From contig NZ_CP109485.1 in assembly GCF_035918235.1 (NCBI RefSeq), forward strand, positions 10,199,001 to 10,263,000: a stretch of DNA of 64,000 nucleotides. The letters run 5' to 3'. This document shows, in pieces, positions 52,434-60,059 of the stretch (position 1 is its first letter; every line of letters begins with the position of its first letter). Source of the stretch: Streptomyces sp. NBC_01445. Lineage in GTDB: Bacteria > Actinomycetota > Actinomycetes > Streptomycetales > Streptomycetaceae. Under the pieces are notes generated by a model. The model ran no database searches, was not told where the DNA came from, and worked only from the letters and a program-made list of their open reading frames with translations. A program made the position numbers and the translations under genes.

Positions 52434-53066
52434 ACGTGCATAGAGGTGACGGCGCTTCGCCCGCGCACCAAGCTTGCCGCGCGCATCCCCGCGGAGAACT
52501 GTCGCGCCCGTACTGCGCTGCACCTCCTGGCTGTCCTTGGGCGGGCGAGGCCGTGTCTACCAGGGCTCTCCCACCCGGTGGTAACAGCTGTCAGGCCGGA
52601 CGCCGATCTGGCTGGCGAGCCGTCGGTGCGTCGGCACCACAGTGAACGGCGCCGTGGTCGACCGGCCGTGCCGGCCTTCGCACCCAGCGTCGAGCCATCG
52701 CCTAACGGTACTGCGGGCGATCATGGGAAGTGAGGGGTACGTCCGTGCGGGTGCTCGGGCAGCTCTTCCAGATGCTCTTGGCTCTGGCGGTCGTTATCCA
52801 GGACATGACTGCGGATGCCACCAGCCTGATCCCGGCGCAGGACACCACAGCGTGCCGTCTGGAAATGCTCACCCTTGCGAGTTGCGACCGTTACGGCCGT
52901 GGCACCGGCGTAATGAGGCGGCTAGATCGTCCGCTAGCTCGCCTACGTGGTGCGCCAGCTGCACAGCTAACGAGCTCGTGCATGGTTGGCGGCGGCGCGT
53001 CGACGCCGTGATCGTTGATCACTTCCGTTCTAGTGGTCGTCGCAACACCCCAGCTCAAGGGGTGCG
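52434..53066. other. Gap with an IS end copy
   Basis: No supported gene. 52967-53021 repeats the sequence found at 62424-62472, and 53035-53066 looks like an IS30-type left end (gtcgtcgcaacaccccagct) leading into the fragment at 53067. Confidence 0.45.
52967..53021. repeat. IS end repeat, copy 1
   Basis: Starts ctaacgagctcgtgca, continues ggcggcggcgcgtcg and ends cgttgatcac. It is matched at 62424-62472 with a few substitutions and one small deletion. In the other copy it precedes a transposase N-terminus, so both are likely ends of the same IS type. Confidence 0.6.
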
Positions 53067-53237
53067 ATGACGTTCGAGATCCGGAAGGATCGGAAGCCGC
53101 AGGGGCGCCGGATCCTGGTCCCTGAGCGGGAGGAGTACTTCCGACTCATGGACCTGGTGCTCCGCGGGGCCCACAACGGCTCGATCCGCGCCCACTGCGC
53201 ATCAGCCAACGGCACACCCGGACCAACGACCGACTGA
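53067..53237 (+). pseudogene. IS30-type transposase N-terminal fragment
   Basis: A 56-residue frame, MTFEIRKDRKPQGRRILVPE then REEYFRLMDLVLRG. It matches the start of actinobacterial IS30 transposases (RKPQGRRxLxREREEYFRL). Homology is lost where the SNKEACRIVG helix should follow, and the frame ends at TGA 53235-53237. Confidence 0.65.
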
Positions 53238-53296
53238 TCCAAACGAAACCGCCTAGCACAGACACAACGGCTGGACCCGGTCGCCTTCACCGGCCC

Positions 53297-53327
53297 TTGA
53301 CTTGAAGTGCGGTCCAGCACTTAGCGT
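53297..53327 (+). promoter_or_regulatory. MerR-type promoter of the SDR gene
   Basis: TTGACT (53297-53302) and TAGCGT (53322-53327) are separated by 19 bp, the long spacer typical of MerR-controlled promoters. The spacer contains AAGTGC-ggtcca-GCACTT, an inverted repeat. The start codon at 53335 is only 7 bp after the -10 hexamer, so the transcript is probably leaderless. Confidence 0.6.
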
Positions 53328-53334
53328 CTCTGTC

Positions 53335-54291
53335 ATGACGACACCTCAGCGCAAGATCGGATCGGGCTTCGGTGCCCGGAGCACCACGGACGACGTCCTG
53401 AGCGGGATCGACCTGTCCGGGAGCACCGCGATTGTCACCGGTGGCTACTCGGGACTCGGTCTGGAGACAATCCGCGCCCTGGCGGACGCCGGAGCCCGCG
53501 TCGTCGTCCCCGCCCGGCGACGGGCGGCCGCTCAGGAGGCGGTCGAGGGCATCGACGGCGTCGAGACCGACGACCTCGACCTGTCCGACCTCGGAAGCGT
53601 CCGCGGTTTCGCCGAGCGGTTCCTGGCCTCGGGTCGCAAGGTCGACATCGTGATCAACAACGCTGGGGTCATGGCCTGCCCTGAGACGCGGGTCGGCCCG
53701 GGGTGGGAGGCGCAGTTCGCCACCAACCACCTCGGTCATTACGCGCTGATCAACCATCTCTGGCCGGCGATCGCCCGCGGTGGCGCCCGCGTGGTCGCCG
53801 TGTCCTCCGGCGCCCACGGCATGGGCATGCGCTGGGACGACGTGCAGTTTGAGCGCGGCTACGACAGATGGCAGGCGTATGGGCAGGCGAAGGCGGCGAA
53901 CGTGCTGTTCGCCGTGCAGCTCGACGCGCTCGGCCGCGACGCCGGAGTCAGAGCGTTCGCGGTGCATCCGGGCAGCATCCTCACCCCGCTACAGCGCCAC
54001 CTTGCGAAGGCGGAGATGGTCGACGCGGGCTGGATCGATGAGAAGGGCAACCCGACCGATCCCACCTTCAAGACGCCCGGGCAGGGCGCGGCGACGCAGG
54101 TATGGGCGGCGACCTCCCCCCAGCTGGCGGGCATGGGCGGCGTGTACTGCGAGGACTGCGAAATAGCCGAGGCTGCCAGCAACAGCTCGGAAGGCGGCGT
54201 GCACGCACACGCGACCGACCCCGAGCAGGCCGCACGCCTGTGGGCCCTGTCAGCCAACCTCACCGGCATCGACGCCCTCGCGGCGGCTTAA
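53335..54291 (+). CDS. Short-chain dehydrogenase/oxidoreductase
   Basis: A 318-residue SDR of the extended retinol-dehydrogenase-like type from ATG 53335. Motifs: AIVTGGYSGLGLETIRALAD (cofactor loop), DLDLSDLGSVRGFAERFL, IVINNAGVMACPETR (NNAG), VVAVSSGAHGMG and YGQAKAANVLFAVQ (YxxxK context). The C-terminus YCEDCEIAEAASNSSEGGVH is characteristic of a group usually under MerR control, which fits the promoter above. NAD(P)-dependent reaction on an unknown substrate. The stop is directly followed by an IS end. Confidence 0.92.
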   Translation: MTTPQRKIGSGFGARSTTDDVLSGIDLSGSTAIVTGGYSGLGLETIRALADAGARVVVPARRRAAAQEAVEGIDGVETDDLDLSDLGSVRGFAERFLASGRKVDIVINNAGVMACPETRVGPGWEAQFATNHLGHYALINHLWPAIARGGARVVAVSSGAHGMGMRWDDVQFERGYDRWQAYGQAKAANVLFAVQLDALGRDAGVRAFAVHPGSILTPLQRHLAKAEMVDAGWIDEKGNPTDPTFKTPGQGAATQVWAATSPQLAGMGGVYCEDCEIAEAASNSSEGGVHAHATDPEQAARLWALSANLTGIDALAAA

Positions 54292-54329
54292 GGGCTGTCC
54301 CGTAAATGACCTTCGAGGTCCGCGGTGGG

Positions 54330-54797
54330 CTATCCCATGACCGCTCGGGCCGCGTCGAGAAAGGCCAGTCTGTTGTCCTCCAGGTAGTCGCGCACGCTCT
54401 CACCGTCGGGCACGCCTTCCCACACGGTCCGGTTGAGGTCGAGGAAGTACTTACGTGCCGCGTCGTGCACGGGCAGCGGAAACTGGATACGGATCAGCCG
54501 TTCCGCGACCCAGAGTCTGTTCATGGCGTCCTGAGTCGTGAGGAACCAAGGGGTCGTGTCGTCCCATTCGTGTGGCCGACTGAAAGCCGCGCGTTCCGCC
54601 TCGGCCCCCACCTCGACGAACCGTTCCAGCAGCGTAAGCCGCTCCGCACGCCGGGCCTCCGACAACTCGGTCTGCTGCCGCCGTTGCTCCGTCCGCTCAG
54701 CCGACCGTTGCGTCGCAAACTGGACGAGGAAGGACAGCGCGCCACCGAGCGCGACGCCGCCCAACGATATGAGTGACACCCAAACTTGACCAGACAT
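54330..54797 (-). CDS. Single-span membrane protein, possible IS passenger
   Basis: A 155-residue protein starting MSGQVWVSLISLGGVALGGA, an N-terminal membrane helix (about residues 5-28), followed by a charged Gln/Arg/Glu stretch (RSAERTEQRRQQTELSEARR) that looks coiled coil. The C-terminal half has Trp-rich segments WDDTTPWFLTTQDAMNRLWV and LPVHDAARKYFLDL. The same plan is seen in the gene at 55760-56269, which suggests a family of small membrane-anchored proteins. It lies between an inverted-repeat end and the transposase. Function unknown. Confidence 0.65.
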   Translation of the reverse strand: MSGQVWVSLISLGGVALGGALSFLVQFATQRSAERTEQRRQQTELSEARRAERLTLLERFVEVGAEAERAAFSRPHEWDDTTPWFLTTQDAMNRLWVAERLIRIQFPLPVHDAARKYFLDLNRTVWEGVPDGESVRDYLEDNRLAFLDAARAVMG

Positions 54798-54895
54798 GGT
54801 GGCTATCGTTCCACGCTGTCGATCTTTAAGTGCCGCCTCTTAGATGATCTTTGAGTCGCTGCGGACACGGTCCGTCGCTGGGCAGATTTGCTCGT

Positions 54896-55663
54896 CTATC
54901 CGGCGAGGATGAGGTTGTGCAGGCGTGCGATGCCGAGCATGGCGTGGTGGACACCGTCGCCCTTGAGGCGGCAGTCGCGGAGGATCTTCCAGGTCTTCAT
55001 TCGGGCGAAGGCATGCTCGACGCGGGCCCGGACCTGCTTGTGCGAGTGGTTGTGTTCCTGCTTCCAGTCGGGGAGTTCCTCACCGGCCCGGCGGCGGTGC
55101 GGCATCACGAGTCCGGTTCCCGGATAGCCGCCGTCGGCGATCGTCATGGTCTTCCCGACGACGGCCTTGGCCCCGGATTCCTCCCACGCCCTGCAGTCGT
55201 TGCGGTTGCCCGGCAGGGGCTGGCCGACCACGACGATCAGACGGGTGTCGGCGTCGATGACGACCTGGTGGTTGGTGGAGTACCTGTAGTTCTTGGACTG
55301 TTCGGCGATCGTGTGGTCGCGGGTGGGGACCAGGGTGCCGTCCACGATGAGCACCGTGTCTTTCGCGAAGCGACGCCTGGGCTGGAGCGCGAGGAGCGGG
55401 CCGAGTTGGTCGATGATCCGGTCGGCCGCCGACTTCGAGACGCCGAACAGCGGGGCAATCTGGCGCATCGTCAAGTTCGTGCGCCAGTACGCCGCGACCA
55501 GCAGTACCCGGTCCCCCAGTGATAGCCCCCACGGCCGCCCCTTACGCACTGCGTCCGCACCCTCGCGGCGCAGCGCGGTCACCAGTTTCCCGAAGCATCG
55601 TGGGCTCATCCCGGTGAACGGGGCTATCCAGGACGGCTCCGACGCCGTGATCACACCAGACAC
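54896..55663 (-). CDS. IS5-family transposase (DDE_Tnp_4 type)
   Basis: A 255-residue, single-frame transposase. The start MSGVITASEPSWIAPFTGMS leads to an HTH part (NLTMRQIAPLFGVSKSAADR). The catalytic core shows VLIVDGTLVPTRDHTIAEQS with the first Asp, MTIADGGYPGTGLVMPH with the second, and VRARVEHAFARMKTWKILRD with the Glu. All motifs are intact. The gene occupies most of an 835-bp sub-unit bounded by short inverted repeats, and together with the passenger gene a larger 1.4-kb unit. Confidence 0.9.
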   Translation of the reverse strand: MSGVITASEPSWIAPFTGMSPRCFGKLVTALRREGADAVRKGRPWGLSLGDRVLLVAAYWRTNLTMRQIAPLFGVSKSAADRIIDQLGPLLALQPRRRFAKDTVLIVDGTLVPTRDHTIAEQSKNYRYSTNHQVVIDADTRLIVVVGQPLPGNRNDCRAWEESGAKAVVGKTMTIADGGYPGTGLVMPHRRRAGEELPDWKQEHNHSHKQVRARVEHAFARMKTWKILRDCRLKGDGVHHAMLGIARLHNLILAG

Positions 55664-55759
55664 ACCAAGATCATCTCACCCGTGACCAGCCGTTACGGGA
55701 CAGCCCTTAGGGCGGCCGTTGGCGGTGATGGCGAGGAGGCTGAACCAGCCCTTGGGGCG

Positions 55760-56269
55760 TCAGGACGGGGGCCAGGCGCCAGGGAATTGGGTCCATATCC
55801 CATCCGGGAAGGGTTCCCTGCGGATCACCGTGCCCATGACTGTCCGGAAGTGGGTGCAGATGTCTCGGTATCGCGCCGTCGGCCAGTCCTCCTCCTCGGC
55901 CACGCCCTCTGGATCCCGCAGGATCTCCGCGTGGCCCCACCGCACGAGCTGTCTGGTCTTGAGGTCCGGGAACCTCAGCGACTGAGACTCAAGGTCTCGG
56001 AGAAGCGCCTTTAGATGCCTGTGCCACTGATTGCCGTCAGTAGTTCCTCTGCGGGGCACACCGCCGGCGAAGTGGTCCTCAATCCTGTACGTGATCTGGA
56101 TGACTCCATTGGCCGCCGCCTCGGACAGGCCGAGCAGGTGGGTCCGCTCTCCTTCCTGGGCGGTCTTGCGCTGCTGCCAGATCACGGCCCCTGTGGAGAT
56201 CGCCGCACCCACCAGGGCACCCCCGAGGCCGAACAGTCCAGCCAACGTCTCTGCTTCCACGGCGATCAT
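55760..56269 (-). CDS. Single-span membrane protein
   Basis: A 169-residue protein. ATG 56267-56269 sits directly after GGCAGG; a GTG at 56258-56260 gives better spacing and may be the true start. MIAVEAETLAGLFGLGGALV continues into a membrane helix ending near residue 30, then QQRKTAQEGERTHLLGLSEA, likely coiled coil. The rest is soluble and Arg/Trp-rich (HRHLKALLRDLESQSLRFPD). The overall plan is like the protein at 54330-54797 on the other side of the transposase. Unknown function. Confidence 0.6.
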   Translation of the reverse strand: MIAVEAETLAGLFGLGGALVGAAISTGAVIWQQRKTAQEGERTHLLGLSEAAANGVIQITYRIEDHFAGGVPRRGTTDGNQWHRHLKALLRDLESQSLRFPDLKTRQLVRWGHAEILRDPEGVAEEEDWPTARYRDICTHFRTVMGTVIRREPFPDGIWTQFPGAWPPS

Positions 56270-56440
56270 CCTGCCGGGGGCTGAGCGGGAGCTGGGCGGT
56301 TCTCGCGATTCACGGGACGCAGGGCGCGGCGGTCGCCGGACATCGAGCTGGCGCCCTGACGTGTTGTCAGTGGCAGCTGGTTCCCTGGTGGGTCCGGCAC
56401 GCCAAGGGGCATTCCGGTGCTGGAGGGGGAGGAGCAGCCC

Positions 56441-56731
56441 ATGGTGCACGTGGATGCGTACGAGCGCGCGGACGGTACAAAGGTCATGTCCCACTCCCGG
56501 TGGGCGGCGGGCGCGCGGGGACAGATGACGGTCCTGGCGGTCGTTGCCTTGGTGATCGTCGGATTCAGCGGGACCGGGGCGAGCGGCGAAGGCGGGGGAG
56601 GAAAGAGGAAGGGGGCGCCCCGGCCGCAGTCGACGTCGGTGTATCCGGTCAAGTTCCGGGGTTGGAGGAATCCGGCGCCCCGGCCGACGCTGACTGTGTC
56701 GTACCCGATCCGCTGGGACCGGTCCCGGTGA
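56441..56731 (+). CDS. Small protein with one membrane segment
   Basis: A 96-residue protein from ATG 56441, with GGAGGA 8 nt upstream. It starts MVHVDAYERADGTKVMSHSR, a beginning often seen in Streptomyces proteins that carry collagen-like or Gly-rich tails. A hydrophobic segment (MTVLAVVALVIVGFSG) at about residues 29-44 is followed by GEGGGGKRKG and a basic, aromatic C-terminus. Probably membrane-associated. No defined function. Confidence 0.55.
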   Translation: MVHVDAYERADGTKVMSHSRWAAGARGQMTVLAVVALVIVGFSGTGASGEGGGGKRKGAPRPQSTSVYPVKFRGWRNPAPRPTLTVSYPIRWDRSR

Positions 56732-56769
56732 CCGCGCGAATCCCGGACTTGTCAACTAAGCTTCAAGTC

Positions 56770-57240
56770 ATGAGCGCACTGGAGCTGACTCTCTCGGAGC
56801 TGCTGAACAAGCCGAAGAAAACGCTGGCGAACCTGCGCGGCACGCGGCGGATAGTGCTCCGACGCCGTGATGACGAGGACCTGGTGCTGACGACTGCTGC
56901 GCGGGCCGACCAGGACCTGGAGGTGATGGGCGCGACGAGTCGGATGTTCGTGGAGATGATGCGCACCCCCCAGGGCCGCACCCTGGTCCTGGACGTGCTG
57001 CCTGCGACCTTCCCGTGGGTGCGCTACCTCCCCGCGCACGACGTGCGCGCCTTCTCCGTCGAGCTGGTCGATGCGCTCGGCGCCGCAACGTTGCTGGACA
57101 ACACCGCGGGCGTCGCCCAGCTGCTCACCGAGTGGCGGCACACCGCCGAGGTGCACGCGGATCCCGAGCTCTACGCCGTGCTGACCACTGACTCGGGCGA
57201 GGATTACGGACCGGTGCCCGAGCCCGGGACCGCCGCGTGA
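56770..57240 (+). CDS. Antitoxin-like protein (prevent-host-death type)
   Basis: A 156-residue protein from ATG 56770. The N-terminus ELTLSELLNKPKKTLANLRG then RRIVLRRRDDEDLVLTTAAR resembles a Phd/YefM-type DNA-binding fold, here extended by a helical C-terminal half (WRHTAEVHADPELYAVLT). Its stop overlaps the next start as GTGA, the typical order of antitoxin then toxin. The antitoxin is intact while the toxin gene is cut short, so the gene no longer has a visible target. Confidence 0.72.
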   Translation: MSALELTLSELLNKPKKTLANLRGTRRIVLRRRDDEDLVLTTAARADQDLEVMGATSRMFVEMMRTPQGRTLVLDVLPATFPWVRYLPAHDVRAFSVELVDALGAATLLDNTAGVAQLLTEWRHTAEVHADPELYAVLTTDSGEDYGPVPEPGTAA

Positions 57241-57432
57241 GCCCAAAGCGCGGAGAGCGCGCCGCTCCGCCGCCGGGCCCCGACGAGTGGGACATCCGCT
57301 GCTTCGCCAATGGCGAGGCCGCCAAGGGATGGGAGCAGTTGGAGGCAGGGCTAGCCAGGCCCTCGCAGCTACCCTCGCCTGCACGCCCAGACAGGGCAGG
57401 CGATCGGGCTCAGGCGGTTGGGCAGTACGGAT
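57237..57432 (+). pseudogene. Truncated RelE/ParE-like toxin gene
   Basis: GTG 57237 overlaps the antitoxin stop. The N-terminus SPKRGERAAPPPGPDEWDIR then CFANGEAAKGWEQL matches the beginning of a streptomycete RelE/ParE-like toxin family (DEWxxRFAxxxAAxGWExL). Homology ends near 57345, and the frame then runs into the inverted repeat at 57433. The rest, including the catalytic beta sheet, is missing. Confidence 0.65.
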
Positions 57433-57545
57433 CCGCGTCTCTCAGAACGGCTTCGCAGAACTCGGCGGTTGTGAGAGGGGTTCTGCGAGAACCGGCCTGG
57501 GCAAACGTGCTTGGCGCTGGCCAGCAGGAACGGTTCTCACAACCG
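57433..57545. repeat. 113-bp inverted repeat, left copy
   Basis: The complement of 59088-59200 with 7 mismatches by eye, all transitions. It contains the internal palindrome ggttctgcgagaacc and several gaac/gttc motifs. The outer border is ccgcgtctctcag. Confidence 0.85.
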
Positions 57546-57564
57546 CGCGGGGCGATGCCGACCG

Positions 57565-57643
57565 GTCAGGCCAGCGGACCCGGCCAGTGCCTGCGGCCCT
57601 TCCGCGACCCCGATGCCATCGAGGACGAAGGGGAAGACGGCTG
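57565..57643 (+). pseudogene. C-terminal scrap with LRPxRDPDAIE motif
   Basis: Just inside the left inverted repeat a plus frame ends with CLRPFRDPDAIE followed by DEGEDG and a TGA at 57641-57643. It resembles the tail of the small frame at 34094-34216. Only the last 20 or so residues are convincing. Confidence 0.35.
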
Positions 57644-57771
57644 AGGGGCGGCGCATCCGAGACGGCCTGCGCCCGCTGCGCGGCCCGGCCGTGGCCGGCG
57701 ATGGCGACGCGGACGGTGGAGAGGAATGGCCTCTTCTCGGCGGCGGTCTCCGGATAGGCACGGGGAAGTGC

Positions 57772-58971
57772 TTATCGGCCGGTTCCGGCGTGGGCGTGGC
57801 GGCCGTCGTGGTGGGGGCCGTGCCAGTCGAGGCACAGCACCGTGGCGTCGTCGGGCAGGTGGCCGCCGCAGGCGTCGGTAACCGCTGCTGCCAGGATGCG
57901 CACGACCTCGCGAGGATGTTCGGAGGCGGTCTCGCGCATGAGGCCGGGCAGGTCGACGGACTCGGCTTGTCGTTCCTGCATGCCGTCGCTGTGGAGCAGG
58001 AGCCGGTCGCCGGGGCGCAGATCGAGGAACTGTACGTGGTACGGGGTGGGTCCGGGGGCGCCGAAGAGCAGGTCGACGTCCAGGCGCACCTCGTTCACCG
58101 TGCCGTCGCGCAGGAGCAGCGGCCAGGGGTGTCCGGCGTTGACGACCTGTGCGCCGGTCCCGTCCAGGGCGATGCGCAGGAGCTGGCCGGTGGCCATGGT
58201 GTCGTGGCCGTGGTCGAGGAGAGCCTGGTGGATCCGGCGGGCCTGCTCGGTCAGGCTGTCGCCGTCGCGACGAGCGCCGCGCGAGGCATTGACCAGGAGG
58301 GTGGCCATGAGTGCGGCGTCGACGTCGTGGCCCATGGCATCGGTGACGGAAAGATGCAGGGTGTCGTGGCCGAGGGCGTAGTCGTAGGTGTCCCCGGCGG
58401 CGTCGTCGGCCGGGACCAGGCACGCGGCGAGCACGAACTGTGCGGCTTCGCAGGAGGGCGCGTCGGGCAGGAGCTGGCGCTGGATCTCGGCGGCCAGGCT
58501 GAGAGGGGTAGCGCGCTGGCCCCACCGGTAGAGGTCGGTGAAGCGGCGGTCGGTGACGATGATGTACGCCAGCGCGTGCGCGGCCTCGCCAACCTCGTTC
58601 AGGATCTCCTGGCTGACGTGCGGCAGGGACATCTCCAGGACGCCGATGGTGTCACCGCGGTTGGTCACCGGGGCGAACACCCGCTTTCCGTGCCCTGCGT
58701 CGGGGGCCTGCACCAACTCCTGGGTGCGCAGCACCTGTTCGTAGACGCTGCCGGCCAGCTGGATCTGATCGGCGTCGAGGCCGGCCCGCGGGGCGATCCC
58801 CTCGTCGACCCGCACCATCTGCCGGCCAGCGACGCCGACGAACAGGAACGACACCGCCCGCGCGTCGAACCGGTCGCGTAGATTGCGCGCCACCACGGCG
58901 AGAGACGCCGCCGGTGCCGCGTCCTCCGCAGCGGCGAGCACCTCGGCCAGCCCGAACGGGTCACCCGGCAT
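57772..58971 (-). CDS. GAF domain SpoIIE-type protein phosphatase
   Basis: A 399-residue protein from ATG 58969-58971. Residues about 20-165 form a GAF-like sensor ([40 protein letters not shown]). The phosphatase domain has [50 protein letters not shown] and [11 protein letters not shown], which keep the acidic residues for two metal ions. It would dephosphorylate an anti-anti-sigma protein in response to a small ligand. It is the only intact gene inside the pair of 113-bp inverted repeats. Confidence 0.9.
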   Translation of the reverse strand: MPGDPFGLAEVLAAAEDAAPAASLAVVARNLRDRFDARAVSFLFVGVAGRQMVRVDEGIAPRAGLDADQIQLAGSVYEQVLRTQELVQAPDAGHGKRVFAPVTNRGDTIGVLEMSLPHVSQEILNEVGEAAHALAYIIVTDRRFTDLYRWGQRATPLSLAAEIQRQLLPDAPSCEAAQFVLAACLVPADDAAGDTYDYALGHDTLHLSVTDAMGHDVDAALMATLLVNASRGARRDGDSLTEQARRIHQALLDHGHDTMATGQLLRIALDGTGAQVVNAGHPWPLLLRDGTVNEVRLDVDLLFGAPGPTPYHVQFLDLRPGDRLLLHSDGMQERQAESVDLPGLMRETASEHPREVVRILAAAVTDACGGHLPDDATVLCLDWHGPHHDGRHAHAGTGR

Positions 58972-59087
58972 CCTTGCCTCCGCTCATGCGAATGTCCCAG
59001 CCTGACCGCGGGCACTGTTCACATGCGATCTCACACCGGTTCCACCTCGGCGGCGGGCAGGCACGCCCAGTCCCTCGCATAAATGAC

Positions 59088-59200
59088 CGGTTGTGAGGAC
59101 CGTTCTTGCTGGCCAGCGCCAGGCACGTTTGCCCAGGCCGGTTCTCGCAGAACCCCTCTCGCAACCGCCGGGTTCTGCAAGGCCGTTCTGAGAGACGCGG
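59088..59200. repeat. 113-bp inverted repeat, right copy
   Basis: Mirror of 57433-57545. The distance between outer borders is 1768 bp. The sequence to the right (59201-59301) holds no gene and leads to a short frame. Confidence 0.85.
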
Positions 59201-59301
59201 TTGCGGCGCCACTACCTGCGGAACCGGCTTAGCGTTACTGGCTGTTCCGCTGGTCCCCAGGACCGGCGTGGAGCGGCAGTCGCCGCCCGTACGATGATCA
59301 C

Positions 59302-59418
59302 GTGACAGCCCGCCGCACCCTTGGCACCGGGCCCCAGGACGCGCACGGGGCCTTCCCCGTGATCGTGGACACCGGTTGTCATGCGGCGGTGGCCAGCGTA
59401 GTTGATCGCTGTTCGTAG
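59302..59418 (+). pseudogene. Truncated N-terminus of unknown gene
   Basis: GTG 59302 starts VTARRTLGTGPQDAHGAFPV, which looks like a natural beginning. The frame runs into the IS3 fragment at 59379 and stops at 59416-59418. The rest of the gene is lost to the insertion or deletion there. Confidence 0.35.
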
Positions 59419-59621
59419 GTGATCGGGCTGATCTGGCCGAGGCGGGAGTGCCGTCGGTGGGTGTTGTAGCGGGTCGCCCAGCGGAAGACCGCGAGGCGGG
59501 CCTCACGCGCCCCGTTCCACCGCTTGCGACCCTGCAGCGTCTCGCGCTTCATGGTCGCGTTCAGACTCTCCGCGGCGGCGTTGTCCGCACTCGTGCCGAC
59601 CGCGCCGCGCGATCTGGTCAC
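59379..59621 (-). pseudogene. IS3-type transposase (OrfB) C-terminal fragment
   Basis: Reads GAVGTSADNAAAESLNATMK then RETLQGRKRWNGAREARLAV and RYNTHRRHSRLGQISPITYE, the end of the rve catalytic domain with the DNA-bound Glu. The first 200 or so residues are missing. It directly abuts the IS1182 fragment on the other strand. Confidence 0.85.
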
Positions 59622-59635
59622 GCCCAGCTCCGTTC

Positions 59636-59851
59636 GCCCACGGACACGGGATGCGACGCTGCCGCTACCGAGGACAGGACAAAGCCCACCTCCAGCACGT
59701 CTTGACCGCCATCGCCGTCAACATTGAGCGCCTCAGCGAGCTGCCACCGGCCGCAGAAGCACCCCCACCCCGCCAGCCGACCGATTTCCAGAACTACCTC
59801 GACCAGCACAAGATCTACCGGCCGAAGTCCTGGCGAACCCTCGGCAGTTGA
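59636..59851 (+). pseudogene. IS1182-type transposase C-terminal fragment
   Basis: Plus strand reads HGMRRCRYRGQDKAHLQHVL then TAIAVNIERLSELPPAAEAP and ends LDQHKIYRPKSWRTLGS at 59851. RYRGxxKxxLQHxLTAxAxNxxRL is the usual tail of IS1182 transposases. The catalytic part is absent. Confidence 0.75.
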
Positions 59852-60059
59852 CCGCGAGCCACCAAGATCCCCGACAGAGTCAAGCTAGAACTCAAGTCCT
59901 CTCGGCGGGGCTTCGTCGTGTGCGGCACGGGAGCAGCCCTGGGCTCCCGGTTCGTCACCCGCTTTGCTCTGCCGTACTGCCCTGCGGCTAGTTTGTGTGC
60001 AGGACAGGTACGCAGGCCCGTGGCGGCAGAGGTGCACGGGGGACGGGAGGTCGGGAAGA

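Larger units (their letters stand above)
54289..55709. mobile_element. IS-like unit with 17-bp inverted ends and passenger gene
   Basis: taagggctgtcccgtaa at 54289-54305 and its exact complement at 55693-55709 bound a 1.4-kb unit holding a transposase near the right end and a membrane-protein gene near the left end. A second, shorter inverted pair (agatgatctt at 54843 and aagatcatct at 55668) tightly frames the transposase alone, so a smaller IS could be nested inside. Confidence 0.65.

Noticed and set aside
57511..58881. A 456-residue plus-strand open frame
   Set aside because: Antisense to the GAF-SpoIIE phosphatase gene and crosses the left inverted repeat.
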